A DNA stretch of 64,000 nt from Flavimaribacter sediminis. GTDB lineage: Bacteria; Pseudomonadota; Alphaproteobacteria; Rhizobiales; Rhizobiaceae. The translations under genes and the position numbers were made by a program. Below are positions 9,002 through 17,340 of the stretch, in pieces. The stretch covers positions 744,001-808,000 of the forward strand of contig NZ_JAICBX010000001.1 in the NCBI RefSeq assembly GCF_019492055.1, written 5' to 3'. The notes under the pieces are model-generated. The model ran no database searches and had not been told where the DNA came from. It saw nothing but the letters and a program-made list of their open reading frames with translations. Numbering within the stretch: the stretch's first letter is position 1; the number at the start of each line of letters is the position of its first letter.

Positions 9002-9751
9002 TCATCCGCGCCCGATGAAGGGCATGTTGGTCGCCATGATGGTCATGAACTGAATATTCGCCTCCAGCGGCAGACCGGCCATATGGACGACGGCGTCGGC
9101 GACCTGCTGCACATCCATCACCGGTTCGACGCGGGTCGAGCCGTCGGCCTGGATGATGCCCTTGCGCATGGCGTCGACCATGTCGGTCGAGGCGTTGCCG
9201 ATGTCGATCTGGCCGCAGGCGATGTTGAAGGGGCGGCCGTCCAGGGAGAGGGTGCGCGTCAGTCCGGTGATCCCGTGCTTGGTGACGCTATAGGGAACGG
9301 AGCCAGGGCGCGGCACATAGGCCGAGATCGATCCGTTGTTGATGATCCGCCCACCCTGCGGCGACTGTCCGCGCATGATGGCGAAGGCTGCGCGGGCGCA
9401 AATGACCGATCCGGTGAGATTGACGGCCAGCACTTCGTACCAGTCTTCGAGCGGCATGTCGTCGATCAGCTGTGGCGGCTTGCCCATGCCGGCGTTATTG
9501 AACAGGACGTCAAGCCGACCCCACTCGCTTTTGACGCGAGAAAAGGCCTCGTCCACCGCCGCCGGATCCGTGACGTCGCATGAGAGCGGCAGCGCGTCCG
9601 GGTTGCCTGCAGCGGTCTCTTCCAGAGCTGCAAGACGTCTTCCGATCAGCGCCACGCGATAGCCGTTGTCGAGCAGAGCGATGGCCGCGGCGCGGCCAAT
9701 CCCTGATCCCGCTCCGGTAACGATTGCAATCTTAGATTGATTCTTGTGCAT
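9002..9751 (-). CDS. Short-chain dehydrogenase/reductase
   Basis: A 249-residue classical SDR. It shows the Rossmann motif TGAGSGIG (12-19), NNAG at about 85-88, the catalytic Ser in NNGSISA (about 141) and Tyr154-x3-Lys158 in PYSVTKHG. An acidic residue after the second strand is replaced by GRR, which favours NADP(H). The start at 9751 ([13 protein letters not shown]) is preceded by GAGGGG; earlier in-frame starts would add a tail that is not SDR-like. It converges on the TRAP operon with a 7-base gap, so it may act on the imported hydroxy- or keto-compound, but this is only a context guess. Confidence 0.9.
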   Translation of the reverse strand: MHKNQSKIAIVTGAGSGIGRAAAIALLDNGYRVALIGRRLAALEETAAGNPDALPLSCDVTDPAAVDEAFSRVKSEWGRLDVLFNNAGMGKPPQLIDDMPLEDWYEVLAVNLTGSVICARAAFAIMRGQSPQGGRIINNGSISAYVPRPGSVPYSVTKHGITGLTRTLSLDGRPFNIACGQIDIGNASTDMVDAMRKGIIQADGSTRVEPVMDVQQVADAVVHMAGLPLEANIQFMTIMATNMPFIGRG

Positions 9752-10003
9752 TGCACCCCTCCACACGTTGACACAGCAGTCCGGATTCATATTTAGAACG
9801 CCGGAGAAAATCCATTGCGCCAAATGCATCCGATGGCGCATGGTACGTATTGATGCAGGCGACGGCATTGAAAGTCCAGAGAATGATCTTGAGGCGACGG
9901 CACTCTATTAACTCCCGTTTGAAAGCCAAATCTTCACCTCTTCTCCAGCATCCTGTCGCGCGTGATCGCAGGCAGGCCGGACGTGTGAGTTGTGAGGCGC
10001 TAT

Positions 10004-10729
10004 ATGGGTGACCATCAAGAGCGCCTGGTGCTGTATGCGATAGGCGACATTCACGGCCAGCTCGAAATGCTCCGTGAGCTTCATCGAAAAATCCTGCGAT
10101 ATCACAGGCGATATTACGGCGGATGGCGCGGCAGGCTCGTCTATATTGGCGATTACATAGACCGGGGACCGTCCAGCCGCGGCGTCATCGATTGCGTGCG
10201 CGAGGGGGTGCCCGGCTTCAGTTCGGTGTTCCTGAGGGGCAATCACGAGGTGATGATGATGCATTGCCTTGAAACGGACGCCCGGGACGCCTGGCTGCAA
10301 TGGGTCACCAATGGCGGCGAAGAGACGCTCGGTTCGTTCGACTATCCGATCGGGCAAAAGGGGATCGACCGCGATCACCTGCGCCAATGCGTCGGCGCGG
10401 ACAGGATCGACTGGTTGTCGTCGCTGCGCCTTACCTATGTTCACGCCGATTATCTTTTTGTGCACGCCGGGGTGCGGCCTGGCGTCAAACTGGAAAAACA
10501 GCGCGAGCAGGACCTGCTGTGGATCCGGGAGCCCTTTCTCAAGTCCAGGAAGGATTTCGGCCATCTGGTCGTGCACGGACACACGCCGGTCGACGAGCCT
10601 GAAGTGCTTCCAAACAGGATTGACATCGACACGGGCGCGGGCTTCGACAGAAAGCTGACGGCGCTGGTGATCGACCGACCGGCCGACGAATTGCTCGAAC
10701 ATCCGGTCTTTATCTCGGCGAAAGGTTGA
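10004..10729 (+). CDS. PPP-family metallophosphoesterase (serine/threonine phosphatase or ApaH-like)
   Basis: A protein of 241 residues with all PPP signature blocks: GDIHG (14-18), GDYIDRG (49-55), GNHE (79-82), a later His in YVHADYLFVHAG and HGHTP near 190. These bind a dinuclear metal centre. Length and motifs fit small bacterial PrpA/PrpE-like protein phosphatases or diadenosine polyphosphate hydrolases; the two cannot be told apart here. ATG 10004 is preferred because GAGG lies 6 bases upstream; GTG 9992 is an in-frame alternative. Its stop overlaps the start of the phosphopantetheinyl transferase, so the two form an operon. Confidence 0.88.
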   Translation: MGDHQERLVLYAIGDIHGQLEMLRELHRKILRYHRRYYGGWRGRLVYIGDYIDRGPSSRGVIDCVREGVPGFSSVFLRGNHEVMMMHCLETDARDAWLQWVTNGGEETLGSFDYPIGQKGIDRDHLRQCVGADRIDWLSSLRLTYVHADYLFVHAGVRPGVKLEKQREQDLLWIREPFLKSRKDFGHLVVHGHTPVDEPEVLPNRIDIDTGAGFDRKLTALVIDRPADELLEHPVFISAKG

Positions 10730-11505
10730 GGAGGGCTCTGCGGCTGAAAACCATCGGTTCGATCGACAAGGCCGAGATCATCGCAGGTCGGCGGCGCGTT
10801 GACCTTCCCGAACCGGGCGAAATCCATGTCTGGGTGGCGGCGCTTGACGACGCGGGCTGGACCGACGACTTCGCATTCATCGACATGGAAGAGAAGGCCC
10901 GCGCAGAGCGTTTCTATTTTCCGGTTCATGCGCGGCGTTTCAGGCGCGGGCGGATCATGCGCAGGATCATTCTCGGCAATTACATTGGCATGGATCCCGA
11001 TAAAATCCGCTTTGAAACGGCCATACACGGCCGCCCCTCGCTTGCGGCGAACGAGACTGGTGGCCAGGCGATCGATTTCAACATGTCGAACAGCGAGGAG
11101 GTCGTTGTCCTGGCGGTTGCCGCCGATCGGCGGATCGGGGTCGACGTCGAACTGGAAAAGCCGATGCCGGACGCCGATTCCATCGCCAGGGGCAGTTTCC
11201 ACGCCAAGGAGGCCGCCAGCGTCGCCGCAACCGAACCGCCCGGCGACAAACTGGAAGCCTTCTTCCGCTGCTGGACGCGCAAGGAAGCTGTGGTCAAGGC
11301 CGTTGGAAGCGGATTGCAGATGGACCTGAACGGCTTCTTCGTGGGAACGGGGCGCCGCGTCGATCCTTTCCAGCCATTATACGAACCCCATTTTGAGGGC
11401 GAGCGCAGCTGGTGGGTCGCCGATTTCTCGCAAGGACCGGTCTACGCGGCCCTGGCGATGGACGGTCCGCCTAGGTCGCTGACGATCAGACGCTGGAAAC
11501 CCTGA
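10726..11505 (+). CDS. 4'-phosphopantetheinyl transferase, Sfp/Gsp family
   Basis: Up to 259 residues. Family motifs are present in order: HGRPSL (101-106), the FNMSNSEE strand (118-125), IGVDVE (137-142) that binds Mg-CoA, and FFRCWTRKEAVVKAVGSG (179-196) with the catalytic Lys/Glu. It would transfer phosphopantetheine from CoA to carrier-protein domains. The start is uncertain: TTG at 10726 overlaps the upstream TGA, while GAGGAGGG lies inside the first codons, so CTG 10738 or CTG 10744 are also possible. No polyketide, peptide-synthetase or carrier-protein gene lies in this window, so the target must be elsewhere. Confidence 0.85.
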   Translation: MRRALRLKTIGSIDKAEIIAGRRRVDLPEPGEIHVWVAALDDAGWTDDFAFIDMEEKARAERFYFPVHARRFRRGRIMRRIILGNYIGMDPDKIRFETAIHGRPSLAANETGGQAIDFNMSNSEEVVVLAVAADRRIGVDVELEKPMPDADSIARGSFHAKEAASVAATEPPGDKLEAFFRCWTRKEAVVKAVGSGLQMDLNGFFVGTGRRVDPFQPLYEPHFEGERSWWVADFSQGPVYAALAMDGPPRSLTIRRWKP

Positions 11506-11515
11506 TTCTACCCTC

Positions 11516-11788
11516 TCAGTCGGACCCGCCCTGTCTTTTGGCCTGGATCGACTGAACGCTTTCCCGGCAGTCCGGCGACAGCGCATCGAGATTGGTTTCC
11601 ATACAGGCGAGAACACGGCCGCCGCCGGACTCCACGCCGCTGCACAATCTTGTGTAGTCGGGTTGGCAGGTCTTCATCATGGCGCGGGCCATTTTGCGTT
11701 GTTCCGGCGTCAGGTTTTGCGCGGTTGCCTGTCCTGCGAAAAGCAGCGCGAACGAGAGGACGAGGAGGGGCGTTTTAACGTAATTCAT
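11516..11788 (-). CDS. Small exported Cys-rich protein (GLG1-type cysteine-rich repeat)
   Basis: A 90-residue protein. Residues 1-23 are a signal peptide (MNYVKTPLLVLSFALLF...ATAQ). The mature part has one domain with Cys in the pattern MMKTCQPDYTRLCSGVESGGGRVLACMETN and a final DCRES, resembling a single cysteine-rich repeat of the GLG1 type found in small bacterial periplasmic proteins. GGAGA precedes ATG 11788; the longer in-frame start is less likely. It is divergent from a two-component operon whose promoter region carries OmpR-type direct repeats, so it may be a target of that regulator. The function is not known. Confidence 0.72.
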   Translation of the reverse strand: MNYVKTPLLVLSFALLFAGQATAQNLTPEQRKMARAMMKTCQPDYTRLCSGVESGGGRVLACMETNLDALSPDCRESVQSIQAKRQGGSD

Positions 11789-11903
11789 CGAGTTCTCCTG
11801 AAGGGCATTGCGCCGGGGTGCGTTGATCAGGCGTGCAGTATCGACGAGCATTGTGTTGGAAGTTTCTTTGGGCGGAAACGATTATTCTATTAATGTCAGT
11901 GAC

Positions 11904-11920
11904 TTGTAACCGATTGTAAC
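11904..11920. promoter_or_regulatory. Direct repeat TTGTAAC-N3-TTGTAAC, probable OmpR-type response-regulator site
   Basis: Two identical 7-mers begin exactly 10 bases apart (11904 and 11914), one helical turn, the usual spacing for dimeric OmpR/PhoB-family regulators. The site lies between the divergent Cys-rich exported protein and the response regulator, 52 bases before the latter's start. Autoregulation is inferred. Confidence 0.6.
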
Positions 11921-11971
11921 AGCATGGCGGTTGCGCTTGCGGCGTTTCCCGCTTTATTGCTAACTGGCGTC

Positions 11972-12691
11972 ATGAACGCCGACAGCGCCACGATCCTGCT
12001 GGTAGAGGACGATCCGGAAATTCGCCGGCTCGTCAGCACGATGATGCAGCATGAAGGGTATCGCGTGGAGGTCGCCTCCGACGGTCCCGCGATGGACGTT
12101 GTCATGCAGGGCGTGCAGCCGGACCTTGTAATTCTTGACTTGATGCTGCCGGGGGAGGACGGGCTGTCCATCTGCCGTCGACTGAGGACGACGAACACGG
12201 TTCCGATCCTCATGCTGACGGCGAAAAGCGAAGAGGTGGACCGGGTGATCGGGCTGGAGATGGGCGCGGACGACTATCTCAGCAAACCCTTCGGCCCGCG
12301 TGAATTGCTGGCGCGCGTCAGGGCGCTGTTGCGCAGGGCGCAGGGCGTTTTGCCCATGGCCGACAATCGCCGCTACGCCTTCGACCGGTTTGTGGTTGAC
12401 CTGGACGCCCGCCTGCTTCTGTTGTCCGACGACAGGCGCGAGATCGACCTGACGAGCGCCGAGTTCGACATGCTCGCCTGTTTCATTCTGCGGCCGCGGC
12501 GGGTGCTGTCGCGCGACCATATCCTCGATCGCCTGCATGGCCGCCAGATTGAACCCTTCGACCGGTCCGTCGACATGCTGGTTTCCCGCCTGCGCAAGAA
12601 ATTGCGGGCGGCGGCTCCTGGAACCGACCTGATCAGGACGATCCGCAACGGCGGATATCTGCTGACGTCGCCGGTCGCGCGGGTTCCGTAA
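11972..12691 (+). CDS. Response regulator, OmpR/PhoB family
   Basis: A 239-residue regulator. The receiver domain (about 8-120) has the acidic pair in LLVEDDPE, the phosphoacceptor Asp56 in LVILDLMLPGEDG, Thr in MLTAKSEE and Lys in LSKPFGPREL. A winged-helix DNA-binding domain follows (about 135-235: LTSAEFDMLACF, then SVDMLVSRLRKKL). The start at 11972 begins directly with the receiver; the in-frame ATG at 11924 would overlap the probable operator repeats. The stop shares one base with the kinase ATG (TAATG), so the pair is translationally coupled. The signal sensed is unknown. Confidence 0.92.
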   Translation: MNADSATILLVEDDPEIRRLVSTMMQHEGYRVEVASDGPAMDVVMQGVQPDLVILDLMLPGEDGLSICRRLRTTNTVPILMLTAKSEEVDRVIGLEMGADDYLSKPFGPRELLARVRALLRRAQGVLPMADNRRYAFDRFVVDLDARLLLLSDDRREIDLTSAEFDMLACFILRPRRVLSRDHILDRLHGRQIEPFDRSVDMLVSRLRKKLRAAAPGTDLIRTIRNGGYLLTSPVARVP

Positions 12692-14040
12692 TGCGCTGGC
12701 CTCGACGTATGGCGAGGCTGACCATCTTCGCCGTCATCAGCCTGATGGCGCTGGCGGTGACCATGGCGGCGGCGATCTATATCCACCAGGGCGACCGGCT
12801 GAAGACGGATCTTCCGCCGCCGGAACGCGTCGCAGCGCTTGTCAGGCTTGTTGAGGCGGCGCCGCCGGATCAGCGCGATTTGCTGCTGGAGGCTGCTTCC
12901 GATCTGATTTTCCGACCCAGTATTGTGAGCCCCGACGATGCGCCGGAGACGCATTCGCAACGCGTTACGGACGCCGAGACGCTCGCGCCCTATCAGGCGG
13001 CGCTCGGTCCGCGTCCGCTGGAGATCAGGGTTCTGTCCTATTATCCGGTTCGCTCGCTGCTGTTCGGCGACCATCCTTCAACGCGCAGCATGATGGAGTT
13101 CAGGATTGGTCTGAGCAACGGCGACATGCTGCAGATCAGGACGCGCAACGTGCTGGCGTTGACGCGGACCGGCCTGCCGGTGGGGCTTGGAGCCGGGCTG
13201 CTTGGCACGCTGGCCGCCGTGATCGCGATCTTTCTGATGTTTCGCGAGACGAAACCGCTGGCGAAGCTCGCCGAGGCGGTCGACCAGATCGATTTCGATT
13301 CCGACTACGTGGAATTGCCGGATGTGCGACGCAATTCCCCGGAAATCCGCGCTGTCGCCGATGCGTTCAATCGCCTCCAGAAACGGCTGTGGAGCATGTT
13401 GCGCGCGCGCATGGCCTATGTCGGCGGCATCTCGCACGACGTGCGCACCTTCGCCACGCGCCTGAGACTGCGCGTCGAGCTTATTCCGGAAGAGAGCGAG
13501 CGCAGCCGCGCGATCGCCGATATCGAGGACATGATCACCATGCTCGACGACGCGTTGCTGTCGGTGCGCGCGGGAGCCGGTGAATTGTCGCAGGAACTGA
13601 TCGACATTCATGAGCTGGTTGGCGATGAAATCGCCGATTTGCGGGCGAAGGACATCCCGGTTGTCTGGCGCCCGCAAACGGATCACGAGGTGCTGGTGCT
13701 GGCGGACCGGCTGGCGCTGCGGCGCATTCTCTCCAATCTGGTCGACAATGGCGTGAAATACGGAACCGCGTCCAGGGTCGGCATGACGGCGGACGCGGAC
13801 ACTGTTCGTCTTGTCTTCGAAGACGAAGGCGAGGGCATTCCGGAAGAGCAGCGCGACGTCATGCTGGAGCCTTTCAGCCGGCTTGAGCAATCCCGCAGCC
13901 GCGACACCGGCGGCGCCGGGCTGGGCCTCTCCGTCGTCCGCACCCTTTGCGAAGCGCAGGGCGTCAGCGTCGCGCTTGATTCAGGCGCAAACGGGTGCGC
14001 GCGCGTCACGGTTTCATTGCCGGTTTTTTCCGGCGACTGA
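12691..14040 (+). CDS. Sensor histidine kinase
   Basis: A 449-residue inner-membrane kinase: TM1 at about 8-30, a periplasmic region of about 130 residues, TM2 at about 166-188, a HAMP domain at about 190-240, then the H-box around His249 (GISHDVRTFATRL) and an HATPase domain with N-box SNLVDNGVKYG, G1 DEGEGIP and G2 GGAGLGLSVVR. The usual Pro after RT in the H-box (SHDLRTPLTRL in relatives) is Phe-Ala here, a change that can alter phosphatase/kinase balance. It partners the overlapping response regulator. An RstB-like class is suggested by the layout, with unknown stimulus. Confidence 0.9.
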   Translation: MRWPRRMARLTIFAVISLMALAVTMAAAIYIHQGDRLKTDLPPPERVAALVRLVEAAPPDQRDLLLEAASDLIFRPSIVSPDDAPETHSQRVTDAETLAPYQAALGPRPLEIRVLSYYPVRSLLFGDHPSTRSMMEFRIGLSNGDMLQIRTRNVLALTRTGLPVGLGAGLLGTLAAVIAIFLMFRETKPLAKLAEAVDQIDFDSDYVELPDVRRNSPEIRAVADAFNRLQKRLWSMLRARMAYVGGISHDVRTFATRLRLRVELIPEESERSRAIADIEDMITMLDDALLSVRAGAGELSQELIDIHELVGDEIADLRAKDIPVVWRPQTDHEVLVLADRLALRRILSNLVDNGVKYGTASRVGMTADADTVRLVFEDEGEGIPEEQRDVMLEPFSRLEQSRSRDTGGAGLGLSVVRTLCEAQGVSVALDSGANGCARVTVSLPVFSGD

Positions 14041-14062
14041 GCAGGCATCCCCGAACGGGTTG

Positions 14063-14380
14063 TCACGTCATGCAGTTGCGGCACCGCGTCGTGTAGGGAA
14101 CGGCGTCTAGGCGTTCCTTCGAAATTTCCTCGCCGCACTCCATGCAGATTCCGAACACTCCATTCTCGATCCGCTGGAGGGCGGCGTCGATCGCCCGAAC
14201 CTCTTTCTGGTCTTCGTTGCCCTGGGCTTCGAAAACCTCATCCTGCTCGCGTTCGGTCGCACGCTCCTCCGTGTCCGGATTTGGCGTGTCGTCGAGCCAA
14301 TCTTCAATCCGGTTCATGCGTTCGACCAACTCGGCGCGCCGGGCGGTCAGGCGTTTGCTGTAGTGTTCGGTATCGATCAT
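14063..14380 (-). CDS. DksA/TraR-family C4 zinc-finger protein
   Basis: A 105-residue protein with an N-terminal coiled coil (about 1-70, rich in Glu/Arg) and a C-terminal C4 zinc finger: CMECGEEI and CRNCM near 79-104. These proteins bind in the secondary channel of RNA polymerase and alter promoter choice, sometimes with ppGpp. GGAGGAAA precedes ATG 14380. The coiled-coil tip has no clear DxxDxA motif, so a classical DksA mechanism is not certain. It is divergent from the host-attachment-family gene, and an FNR-type box lies between them, 63-76 bases upstream of this start. Confidence 0.88.
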   Translation of the reverse strand: MIDTEHYSKRLTARRAELVERMNRIEDWLDDTPNPDTEERATEREQDEVFEAQGNEDQKEVRAIDAALQRIENGVFGICMECGEEISKERLDAVPYTTRCRNCMT

Positions 14381-14442
14381 GTTTTCCTCCGTTGCGGCGG
14401 CGGCGCCACTCTATCAGTATAGTCCTTTTCGACGCTGAAAGC

Positions 14443-14456
14443 TTGATTTTGATCAA
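14443..14456. promoter_or_regulatory. FNR/FixK-type box between DksA-like and host-attachment genes
   Basis: TTGAT-TTTG-ATCAA matches the TTGAT-N4-ATCAA consensus in all ten fixed positions. The centre is 69 bases upstream of the leftward start (14380) and 86 bases upstream of the rightward start (14536), so either or both genes could respond to an FNR/FnrL/FixK regulator. Confidence 0.72.
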
Positions 14457-14535
14457 CAAATCAGCCTGTCGGGTAGGATACCATGAACAAGAGAGTTTGG
14501 TCTTCGTCGCGTATTTGGACCAAAGAAAGGACATC

Positions 14536-14970
14536 ATGAAACCGAAGATAACCTGGATACTGATCGCCAACAGTCGAGAAGGATACATCCTGGAAAACGC
14601 CGGGCCTGGTCACGGTCTGCACCGGGTGAAGAGCAAGACCTGGTCGTGGGAGCCAAGCCCGGTCTCCTCCCACGAGCCCGGGCGCTCCTTTGACAGTCAT
14701 GGCGCCGGGCGCCACAAGATGGAGCCCCACCATGGCGGTGGCGACGAGGCGGATTTTTCCAGGAAATTGGTCGAGGATCTTCTGGAGGATTGCCGAAAGA
14801 AAAAGTTCGACCGGCTCATTCTGTGCGCGCCGCCCTCCATGCTCGGAACGTTGCGCAAGGAAATTCCCGGCGAACTGGCCACCCTCGTGTCGTCCGAACT
14901 GGACAAGGATCTTGTGCCGATTCCGGTCAAGGACCTTCCGTCGCATTTCGAGGATGTGCTGGCGGTTTGA
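14536..14970 (+). CDS. Host-attachment-family protein (AtsE-like)
   Basis: A 144-residue soluble protein. It starts with KITWILIANSREGYILEN, has a variable His/Gly-rich middle (HGAGRHKMEPHHGGGDEAD) and ends with a conserved half that includes FDRLILCAPPSMLGTLRKEI and VPIPVKDL. This matches proteins named for attachment to host cells in Agrobacterium, whose biochemical role is unsettled and which look like release-factor-type domains. AAAGG lies 5 bases before ATG 14536. An FNR-type box upstream suggests induction at low oxygen. It converges on the M50 protease gene with a 9-base gap. Confidence 0.85.
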   Translation: MKPKITWILIANSREGYILENAGPGHGLHRVKSKTWSWEPSPVSSHEPGRSFDSHGAGRHKMEPHHGGGDEADFSRKLVEDLLEDCRKKKFDRLILCAPPSMLGTLRKEIPGELATLVSSELDKDLVPIPVKDLPSHFEDVLAV

Positions 14971-14979
14971 CGGCGCCGT

Positions 14980-16137
14980 TCAGCTGCGGCGCGGGCTGAC
15001 GCCGCTTTCCAGGCCGCCAAGCTCCTGCCTGATCGCCAGCCAGGACATCAGGTCCGAGAGCGAAATGACGCCGACCAGGCGATTGTCTTCGACGACGAGC
15101 ATCTTGCGCCGGCCGGTTTGCGTCATGCGCTGGAAAAGGTCTTCCATCGCAGCGTCCGGAGACACGGTGTTCTCGTCCGAAACGGGCGCGACGATCGAGA
15201 TAAGCCTGGTTGTCGCCCATTTCTCGCGGTCGACGCCGTGGACGAGGGCCGTATCGACGTAGCCGGCAAGCTTGTCGCCCTCGAGAACGGGCACGAAGCT
15301 GACCTTCTTGGGCATCATCGTCTCTTGGACCGTATGCTTGATCGTGTCGTCAATTTGCGCTGCGATCGGGGGGCTGCTCATCAGGGACCGCACCGTCTTG
15401 TCCTTCAAGGCCGCCTTGACGACAAGTTGGCGATAACTTCCGCGGGAGGCGCTGAGAATGAAGAATCCGATCAGGATCTGCCACAGGCCGGCCGCCGAAC
15501 TGGCTGAAAACACGGCCAGAACGCCGGTTGCGATCAGGAAGACGCCGAACCCCGTGCCGAATGCGCTGGCGATGCGCGTCGCCGAAAACAGATCCTTGCG
15601 GTAATGCCACAGGACGGCGCGCAGCACGCGGCCGCCGTCCAGCGGAAAGGCCGGGGCAAGATTAAAAACCGCCAGTATCAGGTTGATCAGGGCGAGATAG
15701 GCGAAAAGCGCGTGAAGCCACGAGGTTGTTTCGCCGCCCGATACCAAGAGTGACAGGAGAAAGAACAGGCCGGCGAGCGCAAAGCTCATGATCGGGCCGG
15801 CGATTGCGATCCAGAATTCGGATTGCGGGCTCGCCGGCTCCTGTTCCAGTTCGGCTACGCCGCCGAAGACGAAAAGCGTTATGCCGCCGACACTGAGGCC
15901 AAAGCTCCGGGCGACGACGGAATGCGACAATTCATGGAGGATCAGCGAGGCGAACAGACCGAGCATCGCTATCACCGACAGAACGACATAGGCCGAGCGG
16001 GAGTATCCAGGCAAGGCGTCGGGAAAATAGGCCGCCGACAGGCTCCAGACGATCAGCGCCGCAATCAGCAGCCAGCTGGGATCCACCCTGACTTTGAAAC
16101 CAAGTACCTCGAACAGATTGACTGCATTCCTGAACAT
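14980..16137 (-). CDS. Site-2-type M50 metalloprotease with CBS domain pair
   Basis: A 385-residue integral membrane protein. Zinc ligands are in HELSH (68-72) inside a membrane helix and Asp167 in NLAPAFPLDGGR. The last 140 residues (about 240-370) form two CBS motifs, such as VSFVPVLEGDKLAGYVDTA and MLVVEDNRLVGVISLSDLMSWL, which commonly bind adenine nucleotides. This is the family of intramembrane-cleaving proteases whose activity may follow energy charge; the substrate is unknown. An FNR-type box lies 59-72 bases upstream. The neighbours (DksA-like, host-attachment, Usp) support a stress or low-oxygen role. Confidence 0.9.
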   Translation of the reverse strand: MFRNAVNLFEVLGFKVRVDPSWLLIAALIVWSLSAAYFPDALPGYSRSAYVVLSVIAMLGLFASLILHELSHSVVARSFGLSVGGITLFVFGGVAELEQEPASPQSEFWIAIAGPIMSFALAGLFFLLSLLVSGGETTSWLHALFAYLALINLILAVFNLAPAFPLDGGRVLRAVLWHYRKDLFSATRIASAFGTGFGVFLIATGVLAVFSASSAAGLWQILIGFFILSASRGSYRQLVVKAALKDKTVRSLMSSPPIAAQIDDTIKHTVQETMMPKKVSFVPVLEGDKLAGYVDTALVHGVDREKWATTRLISIVAPVSDENTVSPDAAMEDLFQRMTQTGRRKMLVVEDNRLVGVISLSDLMSWLAIRQELGGLESGVSPRRS

Positions 16138-16195
16138 CAGTCACCTCACAGGCGTTGCCTTTAGAATATCATTGCATGCGGGAGCCATTTCTACC

Positions 16196-16209
16196 TTGAT
16201 TTTCATCAA
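16196..16209. promoter_or_regulatory. FNR/FixK-type box between M50 protease and Usp genes
   Basis: TTGAT-TTTC-ATCAA is a perfect consensus match. The centre is about 65 bases upstream of the protease start (16137, leftward) and 122 bases upstream of the Usp start (16325, rightward). The protease is the better placed target. Confidence 0.7.
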
Positions 16210-16324
16210 CCGAAGCGCGTTTTGCCTCGGGCGGTTCTTTCGTCGATTGATCTAACGCAACATCCGGAAGCGGGCCGTGGTATAAACTGCGTGCGAGTTC
16301 AATCTGTTGGCGAAAGGCTGGACG

Positions 16325-17155
16325 ATGAGCGTGACGACCCTGCTTACCATTCACTCGATCGACGAGGCGGCGGACGCCATCCAGCCGTTCGTTGCGCTGG
16401 CGGGCGATATCGGCGCTCATCTCGACATTATCGTGCTCGGCGTCGTCAAGTCGATCCCGACGGCGAACTATCCGGGCCTGCCGGACTATTCCATGGCGGA
16501 CGAATACAGCCGCATTATAAAGAGCGCTGACGAAAGGGCAAAGGCGCTCGACGCCATGATCGCGCAAAGCGGCGTCTCCGCCTCGGTGACGATCGAGTGC
16601 TGCAGCCGCGGCATGGTGGGGCATACGGTGTCGCGTCACGCCATGATCGCCGACGTCACCGTGCTTGCCAATGGCGGCGTTCCGGAAGACGCGCTGGCGA
16701 CCGAGGCCTTCAACGGGGTCATTTTCGAATCCGGTCAGCCGGTGGTCGTGCTGGGCCGCTCGTCGACGCCGTTCACACAAGCCCGTCGCGTTCTCATGGC
16801 GTGGAACGGGGAACCGGAAGCGGCCAGCGCCATCCACCTTGCCTTGCCGATGCTGGAGACGATGGAGGAGGTCCATCTGGTTCTGGTGGATCCAGACGGC
16901 GGCGGGACAACGGCCAACCCCGGCGACGCCATGGCGCTTTTCCTTGCAAGGCGCGGCCTCAAGGTGACCGTGGACGTGATCGCCAGCGCGGGAAGGGACG
17001 TTTCCGACGTTCTCCTTCAACATGCGTTGTACAAGGATGCCGACCTGATCGTGATGGGCGCCTATGGCCGCTCGCGCCTGCGCGAATGGCTGCTCGGAGG
17101 CACGACCCGCACCATGCTGGAAAAGGCGACAATCCCGCTTCTCATGGCGCACTGA
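16325..17155 (+). CDS. Universal stress protein with two Usp domains
   Basis: A 276-residue protein, the length of a tandem Usp. The N-terminal domain (1-145) is degenerate; the C-terminal domain (about 155-276) keeps DADLIVMGAYGRSRLREWLLGGTTRTML, which fits the ATP-binding G-2x-G-9x-G(S/T) pattern, and ends with the usual PLLMAH strand. Start 16325 (MSVTTLL) follows AAAGG; an in-frame TTG at 16307 is less likely. Tandem Usp proteins commonly belong to anaerobic or stress regulons, which agrees with the FNR-type box upstream. Confidence 0.88.
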   Translation: MSVTTLLTIHSIDEAADAIQPFVALAGDIGAHLDIIVLGVVKSIPTANYPGLPDYSMADEYSRIIKSADERAKALDAMIAQSGVSASVTIECCSRGMVGHTVSRHAMIADVTVLANGGVPEDALATEAFNGVIFESGQPVVVLGRSSTPFTQARRVLMAWNGEPEAASAIHLALPMLETMEEVHLVLVDPDGGGTTANPGDAMALFLARRGLKVTVDVIASAGRDVSDVLLQHALYKDADLIVMGAYGRSRLREWLLGGTTRTMLEKATIPLLMAH

Positions 17156-17224
17156 TCCGAATGAAGCGGTTGCTCACAAGCAGATTATTTCTCTTCAGGA
17201 CTGCTTGACCTAAGGTGGTTTTCA

Positions 17225-17241
17225 GGATGAAGTTTTCATCC
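17225..17241. repeat. Inverted repeat GGATGAA-N3-TTCATCC downstream of the Usp gene
   Basis: A 7-bp perfect stem with a 3-base spacer, 70 bases after the Usp stop and 100 bases before the next start. It could be a short terminator or an operator. There is no T-run, so neither is assigned. Confidence 0.35.
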
Positions 17242-17340
17242 GCCGGTAGATTTTCAGTAAACAGATAACCGGCCGGAACCGTTTCATGCGGCAAGACTGC
17301 TGTCTTGTCCGCAGGCGGGCGAACAGCGGGAGAGGCTCCG

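Noticed and set aside
17225-17241. Inverted repeat considered as a Rho-independent terminator
   Set aside because: No T-run follows, so it was recorded only as a repeat.
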